DNA of 64,000 nt from JASHPR01 sp963833885 (GCA_963833885.1 CAWHZU010000007.1:124001-188000); one strand, 5' to 3'. Shown: positions 1 to 9,375, counted from the first letter of the stretch. The notes: generated from the letters alone by a model not told the origin. Numbers and translations: made by a program.

Positions 1-648
1 AAGTCGGTGGGCGTCCTCGTCGGGTCGTCCGAGGACTACGAGCTCCTGGGCTACCTGGCGCTGGAGCACCTGACCGGCAAGGTCAAGGTCGTCAGCTTCG
101 CCAGCGAACCCGCTGCGGGCGCGGCCGCGCTGTCCGGCGCGATCGACTCGGCCTACGTGTACGGCGCCCCCGCGGCCGACCTGATCGCGAAGGGCTATCA
201 CCCGCTGGTCGACGCCGAGCAGATCGCCAAGCTCGGCATCCCCGGCCTCAACGTGATCGCGGTGGCGAGCAGCGTCATCAAGACCGATCCCACGCTGGTG
301 CAGGACTACGTGTGCGCCGAGCTGCAAGGCAGCCGGGACATGACCGGGCCTCAGGCCGCCAGGTACCTGACCGCCACCGCCAAGGTGCAGGGTATATCGG
401 CCAGCCAGGCCGCCACGATCGTGGCGGCGACCAAGGGCTTTCCGTTCATCCCGCCCGGCCAGCAGCTGTACTGGCTCGGCTCCTCCCTGCACGACCCCAC
501 CAGCCGCATCGTGAAGGCATACCAGCTCACCGGGAAGTTCCTGGTCACGCAGGGACGGCTCACGACCGTTCCGTCCGCGTCGCAGGTCGCGGCGCACATC
601 GATATCACCTTCATCAAGAAGGCGCTCGCCGGTGACTGCCGGAGCTGA
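1..648 (+). CDS. NitT/TauT-type ABC transporter substrate-binding protein, 5' truncated by window start
   Basis: The reading frame is open from base 1, so this is the C-terminal ~215 residues of a longer protein; the GTG at 7 is probably internal. The sequence resembles periplasmic binding proteins of the nitrate/sulfonate/taurine class: a segment alternating G/A-rich strand and helix (SGAIDSAYVYGAPAADLI), then a typical hinge and a C-terminal helical lobe (DPTLVQDYVCAEL). It should be an exported, lipid-anchored receptor, but the signal peptide lies outside the window. Its stop overlaps the start of the ATPase gene by 17 bases, so it belongs to the same importer operon. The substrate cannot be deduced; taurine, alkanesulfonate, nitrate and thiamine-precursor transporters share this fold. 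Confidence 0.85.
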   Translation, partial: KSVGVLVGSSEDYELLGYLALEHLTGKVKVVSFASEPAAGAAALSGAIDSAYVYGAPAADLIAKGYHPLVDAEQIAKLGIPGLNVIAVASSVIKTDPTLVQDYVCAELQGSRDMTGPQAARYLTATAKVQGISASQAATIVAATKGFPFIPPGQQLYWLGSSLHDPTSRIVKAYQLTGKFLVTQGRLTTVPSASQVAAHIDITFIKKALAGDCRS

Positions 649-1447
649 CGAGGAGCACCGGGCGGACCGCAGGCCCGGCGCGGACGTGGTCATCGACTCG
701 GTGGGCAAGATCTTCCGCCGGAGCGGCCGGCGCACGGTGGCGCTCTCCGGGGTCAACCTGGAGGTCACGGCGGGGGAGCTCGTCTGCCTGCTCGGCCCGT
801 CCGGGTGCGGCAAGTCCACGCTCCTGCGGATCGTGGCCGGTGCCCTCGAGCGCGACGAGGGCACGGTCACGGTCGGGGGGAGGCCCGTGCGCGGGCCTTC
901 CCCCGACCGGGGCATGCTGTTCCAGACCCCGATGCTGTTCCCCTGGCTCACGACCAGGAAGAACATCCTGTTCGGGCCCAGGGCACAGCGGTCCGCCGGG
1001 CTGAACGAACGGGACGACCCGGAACTCGACGCCGAGGCGGACGCCATCCTGCGCACCGTCGGGCTGGCTAAGTTCGGCGATGCGTTCCCGCACGAGCTCT
1101 CGGGCGGGATGCAGCACCGCGCGGCGTTCGCCCGTGCGATCGTCACCAGGCCGTCGCTGCTGCTCATGGACGAGCCGTTCGGCGCGCTCGACGCGATCAC
1201 CAGGCTGCGGATGCACGATTTCCTGCTCAGCATGTGGGACCAGTACCGGACCACGATCGTGTTCGTGACGCACGACATCGAGGAGGCCGTGCTGCTCGGC
1301 GACCGGGTCGCGGTGATGGGCGGCCGACCTCCCGGCATCCAGGAGGTCATCGACATCCCGTTGCCCCGGCCCCGGGACGCCCTCGACGCGGATACCGAGG
1401 CGTTCCTCGCCGCCAAGCGCAGGATCCGCGCCGCCCTGACCGTATGA
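632..1447 (+). CDS. NitT/TauT-type ABC transporter ATP-binding protein
   Basis: This 271-residue ABC ATPase would power the importer formed with the preceding binding protein and following permease. Walker A is GPSGCGKST at residues 55-63, followed by a Q-loop in LFQTPMLFPW, the signature LSGGMQHRAAFARA, Walker B LLLMDEPFGALD and the H-loop VTHDIEEA. The order and length are those of TauB/SsuB proteins. The signature has LSGGM where LSGGQ is usual, which is common in this subfamily. The GTG start at 632 lies inside the upstream gene, implying translational coupling. Substrate specificity is unknown. Confidence 0.93.
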   Translation: MTAGADEEHRADRRPGADVVIDSVGKIFRRSGRRTVALSGVNLEVTAGELVCLLGPSGCGKSTLLRIVAGALERDEGTVTVGGRPVRGPSPDRGMLFQTPMLFPWLTTRKNILFGPRAQRSAGLNERDDPELDAEADAILRTVGLAKFGDAFPHELSGGMQHRAAFARAIVTRPSLLLMDEPFGALDAITRLRMHDFLLSMWDQYRTTIVFVTHDIEEAVLLGDRVAVMGGRPPGIQEVIDIPLPRPRDALDADTEAFLAAKRRIRAALTV

Positions 1448-1478
1448 CGGGCCTTAATTTTCACGAGGAGCATGCACC

Positions 1479-2405
1479 ATGGCGGGATGGCAGCCTGCGG
1501 GATTCGGCAGCACCATCGATGAGCGGACCCTAGTCGACGAGGCGTTCCTGCCCGCTGATGGTGAGCCGGACGGCACCGAGCTCGACGAGCGGGCCGGCCG
1601 CGACGATCTGGCCGCGTACCGGCGGAGCAGGCGGCGGGCCCGCACCAGGCGCCTGGCCACCGGGGCGGCCGGGCTGGTTGGCCTTGGCGTGGTATGGCAG
1701 ATCGCCGCGAGCATCCTGCGGGACCCGGTGTTCCTACCGTCGGTCAGCCAGGTCGCTACGACGTTCGTGCACTACTTCAACCGGCCGTACCCGGCGCAGG
1801 GCTCGCCGCTGTGGTACGACGCGCTCACCAGCCTGCGCCGGATTCTGATCGGCTTCGGGATCGGCGTCGGCGTCGGCGTGACACTTGGCTCGGCCATGTC
1901 AGCCTCCCGCGTGGTCCGCCACCTGATCGACCCCGTCATCGAGGTCCTCCGCCCGCTGCCGCCGCTCGCGTTCATCCCGCTGTTCATCATCTGGTTCGGC
2001 ATCGGGGAGCTGCCCAAGGAGATCCTGATCATCATCGGGGTCACCCCGATCTTGGCGGTCACCACCGTCGCGGCGCTCGACGAGGTACCCGAAGACCTGC
2101 GGCTGTGCGCGCGGACACTCGGCGCGTCCCGCCTGCACACCCTGGTGCACGTGCAGCTCAGATCCGCGCTGCCCGGCATACTGACCGGGATGCGCATCGC
2201 CATGGCCGCGGCCTGGACCAGCATCGTGGCCGCCGAGCTGATCGCGGCCACCAGCGGCCTGGGCTACCTGATCCAGCAGGCGGGCGACTACCTGAACACC
2301 GCGCTGGTCCTGTCCGGGATCATCTGCATCGCCGTGATCGCGCTTACCCTCGACGCGTGCCTGCGCGGGCTGCTGCTGCTGGCGGACCCGAGCCGCCGCG
2401 GCTAG
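1479..2405 (+). CDS. NitT/TauT-type ABC transporter permease
   Basis: A 308-residue inner-membrane permease of the SsuC/TauC class. It has a ~55-residue charged cytoplasmic N-terminus rich in Arg, then about six membrane segments. The EAA-type cytoplasmic loop that docks on the ATPase is visible near the C-terminus (GMRIAMAAAWTSIVAAELIA). A GAGGAG ribosome-binding site ends 8 bases before ATG 1479, supporting this start. It completes the binding protein-ATPase-permease operon. The TAG stop sits in a CTAG palindrome that also supplies the stop of the convergent dehydrogenase gene. Confidence 0.93.
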   Translation: MAGWQPAGFGSTIDERTLVDEAFLPADGEPDGTELDERAGRDDLAAYRRSRRRARTRRLATGAAGLVGLGVVWQIAASILRDPVFLPSVSQVATTFVHYFNRPYPAQGSPLWYDALTSLRRILIGFGIGVGVGVTLGSAMSASRVVRHLIDPVIEVLRPLPPLAFIPLFIIWFGIGELPKEILIIIGVTPILAVTTVAALDEVPEDLRLCARTLGASRLHTLVHVQLRSALPGILTGMRIAMAAAWTSIVAAELIAATSGLGYLIQQAGDYLNTALVLSGIICIAVIALTLDACLRGLLLLADPSRRG

Positions 2406-3295
2406 CCGTGCGGCCCGTCCCCGGTGATCGCCGCCAGTACCCGGTTGACAACCTGCCCGTCGGCCGTGCCGGGCTCGGTCCGGGGCGAGCGCCGGAAGAT
2501 CTCCGCCGCGGCCTGGTGGAACCCGTCCGGCAGGCCGGCCGCCGTCATGCTGGCCGCGATCTCTTCCATCTCGGCCACCCAGCGCCAGCCCTTTACGGCC
2601 GCCGAGTCGGCCGAGTCCCGGGACCGGCCTTCCAGCGAAGGCTGCGACATCGCCCACTCGGCGAGCAGCGCGTCTTCAACGCCCTCGACCCTGGCTAGTC
2701 CGCGCGCGGCCAGCAGCAGCGCCGCCGTGCCCTTGGTCCACGCGGCGTAGGCCATCTTGATCGCCGACGCGGCCCAGGCTCCGCTGCCAAGGACCCGTGA
2801 GTCCAGCGAGGTGCCGTCGAACAGGCCGCGGACGGCCTGGGCCTCGGCGCCGGAGAGATACAGCCGGGTGCGGCTGCCAGCGCCGGGCGGAGGGGAGGGG
2901 GGCGGGGGCATGCCGATGATCCCGCCGTCGACGTACGTCGCCCCGCCCTCCTCCACCATCAGCGCCACCTCACGCGCGGCGGCCGGGGAGATCGCGTTCG
3001 CATCGACGTACAGCCCGCCGAAGCCCTGCACGGCCCACGCCACATCCATCGAGGCGTGCGGCGGGCAGATCGAGAAGATGATGTCGGCGCGGTCGGCGAC
3101 CTCGGCAGGCGTCCCGGCGTCGGTGAGCCCGGCGGCCCGCGCCCTGGCCGCCGTCTGCGGCCCCCGGCCCTCGGACGCCCACAGCACCTCGTGCCCGGCG
3201 CCGGTCAGGCACCGCCCCACGGCCGCGCCCATCTCACCGGGATGAAGCAGCCCAATCACCGGTCCGCGTGGCATGTCCATGGCTGAGTTTTTCAT
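2402..3295 (-). CDS. NAD(P)-binding 6-phosphogluconate/3-hydroxyisobutyrate dehydrogenase-like oxidoreductase
   Basis: A beta-hydroxyacid-dehydrogenase-like protein of ~297 residues. The N-terminus has a Rossmann dinucleotide motif, GLLHPGEMGAAVG, followed by a 6PGDH-type substrate-binding strand (YVDGGIIGMPPP) and an all-helical C-terminal half that resembles the DUF1932-type C-domain seen with this Rossmann fold. The likely catalytic Lys lies in AIKMAYAAWTKG. Substrate is unknown. The start is uncertain: ATG 3295 was chosen, with in-frame ATGs at 3280 and 3349, and none has a strong ribosome-binding site. The gene converges on the ABC permease and the two stop codons overlap by three bases. 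Confidence 0.8.
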   Translation of the reverse strand: MKNSAMDMPRGPVIGLLHPGEMGAAVGRCLTGAGHEVLWASEGRGPQTAARARAAGLTDAGTPAEVADRADIIFSICPPHASMDVAWAVQGFGGLYVDANAISPAAAREVALMVEEGGATYVDGGIIGMPPPPSPPPGAGSRTRLYLSGAEAQAVRGLFDGTSLDSRVLGSGAWAASAIKMAYAAWTKGTAALLLAARGLARVEGVEDALLAEWAMSQPSLEGRSRDSADSAAVKGWRWVAEMEEIAASMTAAGLPDGFHQAAAEIFRRSPRTEPGTADGQVVNRVLAAITGDGPHG

Positions 3296-3377
3296 GGGCG
3301 CGCCGACGCCAGCAGGCCGGCGCTGGCCTGGCCAGCGGATGCCGCCCACCAGACAGGTCAGCGCTGCCTCTGTGCCG

Positions 3378-4625
3378 CTACCAGGCCCCCTGTTCGTCGG
3401 TCCCTGGCAGCGGCGTGAACCGGCCGCTGGTTACGACGGCGAGCACCCCGGCGTCGGGTTCGCCGGTCTTGGTGAGCTGCGGCCCGTGCGGCCTGTCGTC
3501 GTAGACGATCAGTGTGCCGCCGGCGGAGTCCGCCCAGAACAGGAGCGGCCATCCGCCGTAGCTCGCGTGCCGGTAATGCCGGACGCCCAAGACGGCCACG
3601 CGCTTGCCGGTTGCCACCGAGTACTCGGCGAACTCCCGCGTGGTCTGCGTGACGATCGGCACTACGATCTTGCTGCCGTCCGGCGTGATCATCGCATCGG
3701 CCGCATCGCTGCTGAATCTCACGGCCACCCGGCTCGACCATAGGCTGCTGCCCGGAGCGGCGGTGTCGAGCAGCCTGATTTCGTGCTCCGGCCCCGGGCC
3801 GGACCCGCCGGTTTCCACCTCGAACGCCAGCGTGCGTCCGTCAGCCGCCCAGGAGAGCGGGTTCGCGCTTTGTACCACTTCGCCGATGCTGCCGGAGCTT
3901 CTACTGCCTCGCCAGGTCCGCACCGACCCGGTCCGCACGCTGATGACCTTGATTTCCTGCTCGTGCCTGCCTGCGCCGAGGGCGATGGCGAGCTTGCTGC
4001 CGTTTGGGGCCAGAGCTTCGTCCACCACCTGGCTTCCCGGCTCGCCCGGGATGGGCAGCGCGGTCAGCCTTGCCGTGTGGTCAGCCGGGTCAAGACGCAG
4101 CACGAAATATTTCTGAAGCCCAGGCTTGTCCGATGGCGGGCCGTAGTAGGCGCTGCTGCGCTGCGCCGCGAGTACGAAGGTGCGGTCGTCAGCAGCCGAG
4201 CTGACCGCCGTGAACACGCGGTAGGGCCCGGGCGGTGTGACGACGGCGAGCTCGGCCCCGGTTGCGGTGGCGCGGACCACGGCCCGTGTGGAGGCGCCAG
4301 ACAGAGCACCCGGCTCCAGAGCCACGTAGTACGGCGGGACGTCGCCGGCACCGTACGCCGGAGCCTCGCCGAGCGCGACCGCGCCCCTCGGCAGGTGCCC
4401 GGCATTGTGCGCTGGCCGAGCAAGGGCCAGCGACGCGACGACAATGGCGATAACCGCAGCGGCCGCCGCCAGCGGCGTCCCCGTGCGCCGCCAGTTCCCG
4501 AGACCCATCGGGCTGGGACGCCGGGCCCGGTCACCGGGCAAACGCAGCGGCGGGACGCTGTCGGCGGGCACGGTGTTGGCAGCTGCCCTGGCCGCGGCCC
4601 GGATCCGGTCTTCAAGTGCATTCAT
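3378..4625 (-). CDS. Membrane-anchored beta-propeller-like protein coupled to ECF sigma factor
   Basis: A 415-residue protein translated from an ATG that overlaps the sigma-factor stop (ATGA, 4622-4625), so the two are made together. Residues 1-50 are cytoplasmic and Pro/Arg-rich, 51-69 form one membrane segment, and the remaining ~345 residues are predicted outside. That part contains repeated strand-rich units with WD40/TolB-like phrases (LAPNGSKLAIAL, WAADGRTLAFEV, ITPDGSKIVVPI), suggesting a beta-propeller sensor. Position and topology suggest it regulates the sigma factor, possibly as an anti-sigma or co-sensor, but no zinc-binding anti-sigma HxxxCxxC motif is visible, so that role is inferred. 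A truncated paralog lies at 40147-41364. Confidence 0.75.
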   Translation of the reverse strand: MNALEDRIRAAARAAANTVPADSVPPLRLPGDRARRPSPMGLGNWRRTGTPLAAAAAVIAIVVASLALARPAHNAGHLPRGAVALGEAPAYGAGDVPPYYVALEPGALSGASTRAVVRATATGAELAVVTPPGPYRVFTAVSSAADDRTFVLAAQRSSAYYGPPSDKPGLQKYFVLRLDPADHTARLTALPIPGEPGSQVVDEALAPNGSKLAIALGAGRHEQEIKVISVRTGSVRTWRGSRSSGSIGEVVQSANPLSWAADGRTLAFEVETGGSGPGPEHEIRLLDTAAPGSSLWSSRVAVRFSSDAADAMITPDGSKIVVPIVTQTTREFAEYSVATGKRVAVLGVRHYRHASYGGWPLLFWADSAGGTLIVYDDRPHGPQLTKTGEPDAGVLAVVTSGRFTPLPGTDEQGAW

Positions 4626-5236
4626 CGGGAGCCCTCCTTCAGGAGCCGGCCGAGCGTGGTAAGCGCGCGAGACGTGGTGGACTTGACGGTGCCCTGACTG
4701 ACCCGCATTGCGGCAGCGGTCTCCGGCTCGGACAGGTCCAGGTAGAACCGGAGCACTAGCGCCTCCCGCTGCCTGGCGGGTAGTCGCCGAAGCGCGGCGA
4801 GGACCTCCCGGTGCTCCTCGCCGACAAGCGCCGCATACTCGGCCGACGCGGCGTCCGTCGCGACCGGCGCCCTCGCCGCCCCGCGCTCGTTCCGGATCCG
4901 GCGGCGAAGTTCGGAGCGGCATCCGTTCAGGGTGGACGACCGCAGGTAGCTCAGAGCCTTGCCGTGATCGGCCAGGTGTTCCCAGCGGCGGTAGAGCGCG
5001 CCGAACGCATCCTGCACCACGTCTTCGGCCGCGGCTCGGTCGCCGAGCATCACCACGGCCAGGCGGATCAGCCCGGTCGCGTGGGTCTGGTAGAGCGCTG
5101 TGACCTCGGCCTCCGCGCCTAACGCGGGCAACGGCCGTGGCGCTTGCCCGCGATGGCTGCCGGGCCCGCCATGGCTGCCAGGCCCGCCGGTGACCAGATC
5201 GGGGCTTTGTTCAAACGCGGCCACATGGTTATCCAT
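4622..5236 (-). CDS. ECF sigma factor (SigE-like family)
   Basis: A 204-residue extracytoplasmic-function sigma factor. After a low-complexity N-terminus with a duplicated GGPGSH unit (from an 18-bp DNA repeat), region 2 spans about residues 45-115, with the helix containing DRAAAEDVVQDAFGALYRRW. Region 4 (about 145-200) carries a helix-turn-helix around LSEPETAAAMRVSQGTVKST. Length and the LPARQREALVLRFYLDLSE phrase match the SigE-type family common in actinomycetes. It would direct RNA polymerase to a small regulon, probably including its own operon. The downstream membrane protein is its probable partner. Confidence 0.92.
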   Translation of the reverse strand: MDNHVAAFEQSPDLVTGGPGSHGGPGSHRGQAPRPLPALGAEAEVTALYQTHATGLIRLAVVMLGDRAAAEDVVQDAFGALYRRWEHLADHGKALSYLRSSTLNGCRSELRRRIRNERGAARAPVATDAASAEYAALVGEEHREVLAALRRLPARQREALVLRFYLDLSEPETAAAMRVSQGTVKSTTSRALTTLGRLLKEGSR

Positions 5237-5458
5237 GCACCAGAGACGCTCTTACCGCACCCCTAGTTGCTCGGCGCGCCCAGTCAATGCGCCTTGCCGC
5301 GGCGTTATACAGCGCAGGCTGGCCGGCAACTCCACGGCACTCTCCGATGCTCGGTAGGCTCCAAACAGAGGGGCCGAGAGGCCACAGAACACTTTCGCCG
5401 ACCAGCGTCCACGGCGATGACCGTGCCAGGACTGGCGGCGCCATGAGGAGTGCGTTCA

Positions 5459-8146
5459 GTGCCGAAGCTTGTCTATGACTTCACCGAAGGTAACAAGGAT
5501 CTGCGAGACCTGCTGGGCGGCAAGGGCGCCAACCTGGCCGAGATGACCAACCTGGGCCTGCCGGTACCGCCGGGCTTCATCATCACGACCGACGCCTGCC
5601 GTTACTACCTCGCCGAGGGCAGGGTGCCGGACGGCCTGGCCGCCGAGGTCGACGAGCACCTGGCCCAGCTGGAGGCCAAGATCGGCAGGCGGCTCGGCGA
5701 CCACGCCGACCCGCTGCTGGTCAGCGTCCGGTCGGGGGCCAAGTTCTCCATGCCCGGGATGATGGAGACCGTGCTCAACATCGGCCTGTCCGATGAATCC
5801 GTGCACGGGCTGGCCAAGCAGGCCGGCAGCGAGCGGTTCGCCTGGGACTCCTACCGGCGGCTGATCCAGATGTTCGGAAAGACCGTGCTCGACATCGACG
5901 GCGAGCACTTCGAGCACGCGATCGACGAGGCCAAGAAGGCCAAGGGCACCACCAGCGACCTGGACCTCGACGCGGGCGACCTGCAGAGCCTGGTCGATGG
6001 GTTCAAGAACATCGTCCGCGACAAGACCGGCCGGGACTTCCCGCAGGACCCGCGGGAGCAGATGGACCTCGCGGTCAACGCGGTCTTCAACTCCTGGAAC
6101 GCGGACCGGGCCATCCTGTACCGGCGCCAGGAGCGGATCCCGGCCGACCTCGGCACGGCCGTCAACATCGTCGCGATGGTGTTCGGCAACCTGGGCATGG
6201 ACTCCGGCACCGGCGTGGCGTTCACCCGCGACCCGGGCAGCGGCCAGCAGGGCGTCTACGGCGACTACCTGCAGAACGCCCAGGGCGAGGACGTGGTGGC
6301 CGGGATCAGGAACACGGTGCCCCTGCAGGACCTCGAGCAGATCGACCCGAAGTCGTACGCCGAGCTGATGCAGATCATGCAGACCCTGGAGAACCACTAC
6401 CGGGACCTGTGCGACATCGAGTTCACGATCGAGCGCGGCAAGCTGTGGATGCTGCAGACCCGGGTCGGCAAGCGCACAGCGGCGGCCGCGTTCCGGATCG
6501 CGATCCAGCTCGTCGACCAGGGCATGATCGGCATGGACGAGGCGCTGGACCGGGTCACCGGGGACCAGCTCGCGCACCTGATGTTCCCGCGCTTCGACAC
6601 CAGCGGCGAGGTGAAGAAGATCACCAAGGCGGTCAGCGCCTCACCGGGGGCCGCGGTCGGCAAGGCCGTGTTCGACTCCGCAACGGCCGTGCAGCAGGCC
6701 GCGGCGGGGGAGGAGGTCATCCTGGTCCGCCGCGAGACCAACCCCGACGACCTGCACGGCATGATCGCCTCCCAGGGCATCCTGACCAGCCGCGGCGGCA
6801 AGACCAGCCACGCGGCCGTGGTGGCCCGCGGCATGGGCAAGACCTGCGTGTGCGGTGCCGACGAGCTCGAGGTCGACCTGGCCGGGCGGAAGTTCACCGC
6901 GCCGGGCGGGATCACCGTCAGCGAGGGAGACGTGATCTCCATCGACGGCACGTCCGGCGTGGTGTACCTCGGCGAGGTGCCGGTCATGTCCTCGCCGGTG
7001 GTGGAGTTCTTCGAGGGCAGCCTCGACGCGCAGTCCGACGAGCTGGTCAGCGCCGTCAGCCGGATCATGACCCACGCCGACGAGCGGCGCCGCCTCGGCG
7101 TCTACGCGAACGCCGACACCGGCGACGACTGCGCCAGGGCCCGCCGGTTCGGCGCGCGCGGCGTCGGCCTGGTGCGGACCGAGCACATGTTCCTCGGCGA
7201 GCGCCGCCAGCTGGTGGAGCGGCTGATCCTGGCCAGCGGCGACGACGAGCGGCAGGCAGCGCTCGACGCGCTCGAGCCGCTGCAGCGCGGCGACTTCGTC
7301 GAGATCCTCAAGGCCATGGACGGGCTGCCGGTGGTGATCCGGCTGATCGACCCGCCGCTGCACGAGTTCCTGCCCGACCTGACCGACCTGTCGGTCAAGG
7401 TAGCTTTGGCCGGCGACAACGCCACAGAGCAGGACCGCAGGCTGCTGGACGCGGTGCGCAGGCTGCACGAGCAGAACCCGATGCTGGGGCTGCGCGGCGT
7501 CCGGCTCGGCCTGGTCATCCCCGGGCTGTTCAACATGCAGGTCCGCGCGATCGCGCACGCCGCGGCCGACCGCAAGCAGGCGGGCGGCGACCCGCGGCCG
7601 GAGGTCATGATCCCGCTGACCGCGTCGGTGCAGGAGATGGAGATCTCCCGCGAGCAGGCCGAGCAGGTGCTCGCCGAGGTGGCCGAGGAGACCGGCATCA
7701 GCGTGCACACCCTGATCGGGACGATGATCGAGGTGCCGAGGGCCGCCATGATCGCGGGCGAGATCGCCGGGTCGGCCGAGTTCTTCTCGTTCGGCACCAA
7801 CGACCTGACGCAGATGGGCTGGGGCTTCTCCCGCGACGACGTCGAGGGCGCGTTCTTCAGCCGGTACATCGAGCTCGGCATCTTCGGCGTGTCGCCGTTC
7901 GAGACCATCGACGCCGACGGGGTCGGCCGGATGATCAAGATCGCGGTCGAGGAAGGCCGGGCCGCCCGGCCCGAGCTCGAGCTCGGCGTGTGCGGCGAGC
8001 ACGGCGGCGACCCGGACTCGGTGCACTTCTTCCACAGCGTCGGGCTGGATTACGTGTCCTGCTCCCCGTTCCGGGTCCCGGTCGCCCGGCTGGAGGCAGG
8101 CCGCGCCGCCGTGGCCGACGCCGCAGGGGGCAGCGACAGCCGGTGA
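5459..8146 (+). CDS. ppdK: Pyruvate, phosphate dikinase
   Basis: An 895-residue enzyme interconverting pyruvate, ATP and phosphate with PEP, AMP and pyrophosphate. The N-terminal ATP-grasp domain begins with the family signature YDFTEGNKDLRDLLGGKG. The central swivelling domain has the phosphorylated His in GGKTSHAAVVARGMGK, and the C-terminal PEP/pyruvate TIM barrel contains FGTNDLTQMGWGFSRDD and the catalytic Cys region GVCGEHGGDP. GTG 5459 is preferred because GAGGAG (5445-5450) lies 8 bases upstream and the protein then begins MPKLVYDF as in homologs; an in-frame GTG at 5450 overlaps that ribosome-binding site. It overlaps the next gene as GTGA. Confidence 0.97.
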   Translation: MPKLVYDFTEGNKDLRDLLGGKGANLAEMTNLGLPVPPGFIITTDACRYYLAEGRVPDGLAAEVDEHLAQLEAKIGRRLGDHADPLLVSVRSGAKFSMPGMMETVLNIGLSDESVHGLAKQAGSERFAWDSYRRLIQMFGKTVLDIDGEHFEHAIDEAKKAKGTTSDLDLDAGDLQSLVDGFKNIVRDKTGRDFPQDPREQMDLAVNAVFNSWNADRAILYRRQERIPADLGTAVNIVAMVFGNLGMDSGTGVAFTRDPGSGQQGVYGDYLQNAQGEDVVAGIRNTVPLQDLEQIDPKSYAELMQIMQTLENHYRDLCDIEFTIERGKLWMLQTRVGKRTAAAAFRIAIQLVDQGMIGMDEALDRVTGDQLAHLMFPRFDTSGEVKKITKAVSASPGAAVGKAVFDSATAVQQAAAGEEVILVRRETNPDDLHGMIASQGILTSRGGKTSHAAVVARGMGKTCVCGADELEVDLAGRKFTAPGGITVSEGDVISIDGTSGVVYLGEVPVMSSPVVEFFEGSLDAQSDELVSAVSRIMTHADERRRLGVYANADTGDDCARARRFGARGVGLVRTEHMFLGERRQLVERLILASGDDERQAALDALEPLQRGDFVEILKAMDGLPVVIRLIDPPLHEFLPDLTDLSVKVALAGDNATEQDRRLLDAVRRLHEQNPMLGLRGVRLGLVIPGLFNMQVRAIAHAAADRKQAGGDPRPEVMIPLTASVQEMEISREQAEQVLAEVAEETGISVHTLIGTMIEVPRAAMIAGEIAGSAEFFSFGTNDLTQMGWGFSRDDVEGAFFSRYIELGIFGVSPFETIDADGVGRMIKIAVEEGRAARPELELGVCGEHGGDPDSVHFFHSVGLDYVSCSPFRVPVARLEAGRAAVADAAGGSDSR

Positions 8147-9375
8147 CGACGGAAGGCGGCTACGACGCCCACGCGACCGAGCGGTGGGTAGCTGAGTCGC
8201 CCAAGCGCGCGCGCAACCCCGGGCGCGGCCCGTTCCAGCGGGACCGCGCCCGGGTGCTGCACAGCGCGGCGCTGCGCAGGCTGGCGGCCAAGACGCAGGT
8301 CGTCGAAGTGGGTTCGGGCGACTTCCCGCGGACCAGGCTCACCCATTCGCTGGAATGCGCGCAGATCGGGCGGGAGTCCGCCGCCGTGCTGGGGTGCGAT
8401 CCCGACCTGGTCGACGCCGCGTGCCTGGCCCACGATCTGGGTCACCCCCCGTTCGGGCACAACGGGGAGTCGGCGCTGGCCACGTTCGCCGCCGGCTGCG
8501 GCGGCTTCGAGGGCAACGCGCAGAGCCTTCGGCTGCTGACCCGGCTGGAGGCGAAGGTGCCCGGCGCCGGGCTGAACCTGACCCGGGCCACCCTGGACGC
8601 GACGCTCAAATATCCCTGGCCCGCCCGCCCGGGCCAGGTCAAGTTCGGCGTGTACGCCGACGACACCGGGGTGTTCGCCTGGATCCGCAGCGGCGCGCCG
8701 CCCGAGAAGCTGTGCCTGGAGGCCCAGCTCATGGACTGGGCCGACGACGTGGCCTACTCCGTGCACGACCTCGAGGACGGGCTGCAGGCCGGTCTGATCA
8801 CGCTGGGCGCGCTGCGTGACCCCGCCGAGCAGAAGACGGTCGCCGCGCTCACCGCGGACGAGTACTGCGCCCCAGGATCGGCGACCGTCGACGAGCTGTG
8901 CGAGGTCTTCGCCGGGCTGGTCGCGCTGCCGTGCTGGCCGGCGGCGTTCGACGGCAGCCTGGAGTCCATGGCCGGGCTGAAGAACCTGACCAGCGAGCTG
9001 ATCGGCCGGTTCTGCAGCTCGGCGCAGGCCGCGACGCTGGGCGCCAGGCCGCCCGGCGTCCGGCTCACCAGGTACGCCGCCGACCTGGTGGTCCCGCGCC
9101 AGCAGCGGCTCGAGTGCGCGCTGCTGAAGGGGGTCACCGCGCAGTACGTGATGACCCGGGCCGGTGCCGCGCAGACCCAGGCCAGGGAGCGGGAGCTGAT
9201 CGCCGAGTTGGCTGCGGCGGTGCTGGCCGGGGCACCCGGCGGTCTGGAACCGGTGTTTCGGGCCTCGTTCGCCGCGGCAGGTAGTGACGAGGATCGACTG
9301 CGCGTCGTGGTCGATCAGATCGCCTCACTCACGGATACTTCGGCCATCGCATGGCACGGCCGGCTCTGCGGGTGA
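8143..9375 (+). CDS. dgt: Deoxyguanosinetriphosphate triphosphohydrolase-like protein
   Basis: A 410-residue HD-domain nucleotide hydrolase that splits dGTP (or other dNTPs) into the nucleoside and triphosphate. The metal-binding HD motif is in CLAHDLGHPPFGHNGE, the first His is in RLTHSLECAQIGR, and a downstream Asp lies in LMDWADDVAYSVHD. This is the arrangement of the bacterial type-2 dGTPase-like family. GTG 8143 overlaps the ppdK stop (GTGA), giving translational coupling. A dGTPase located between ppdK and dnaG is a recurrent actinobacterial neighbourhood, consistent with control of nucleotide pools for replication. Confidence 0.95.
   Translation: MTTEGGYDAHATERWVAESPKRARNPGRGPFQRDRARVLHSAALRRLAAKTQVVEVGSGDFPRTRLTHSLECAQIGRESAAVLGCDPDLVDAACLAHDLGHPPFGHNGESALATFAAGCGGFEGNAQSLRLLTRLEAKVPGAGLNLTRATLDATLKYPWPARPGQVKFGVYADDTGVFAWIRSGAPPEKLCLEAQLMDWADDVAYSVHDLEDGLQAGLITLGALRDPAEQKTVAALTADEYCAPGSATVDELCEVFAGLVALPCWPAAFDGSLESMAGLKNLTSELIGRFCSSAQAATLGARPPGVRLTRYAADLVVPRQQRLECALLKGVTAQYVMTRAGAAQTQARERELIAELAAAVLAGAPGGLEPVFRASFAAAGSDEDRLRVVVDQIASLTDTSAIAWHGRLCG

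Noticed and set aside
6409..8142. Long open frame inside ppdK continuing into the dGTPase gene
   Set aside because: The portion inside ppdK is an Arg/Pro/Gly-rich shadow frame; only the part from 8143 is coding.
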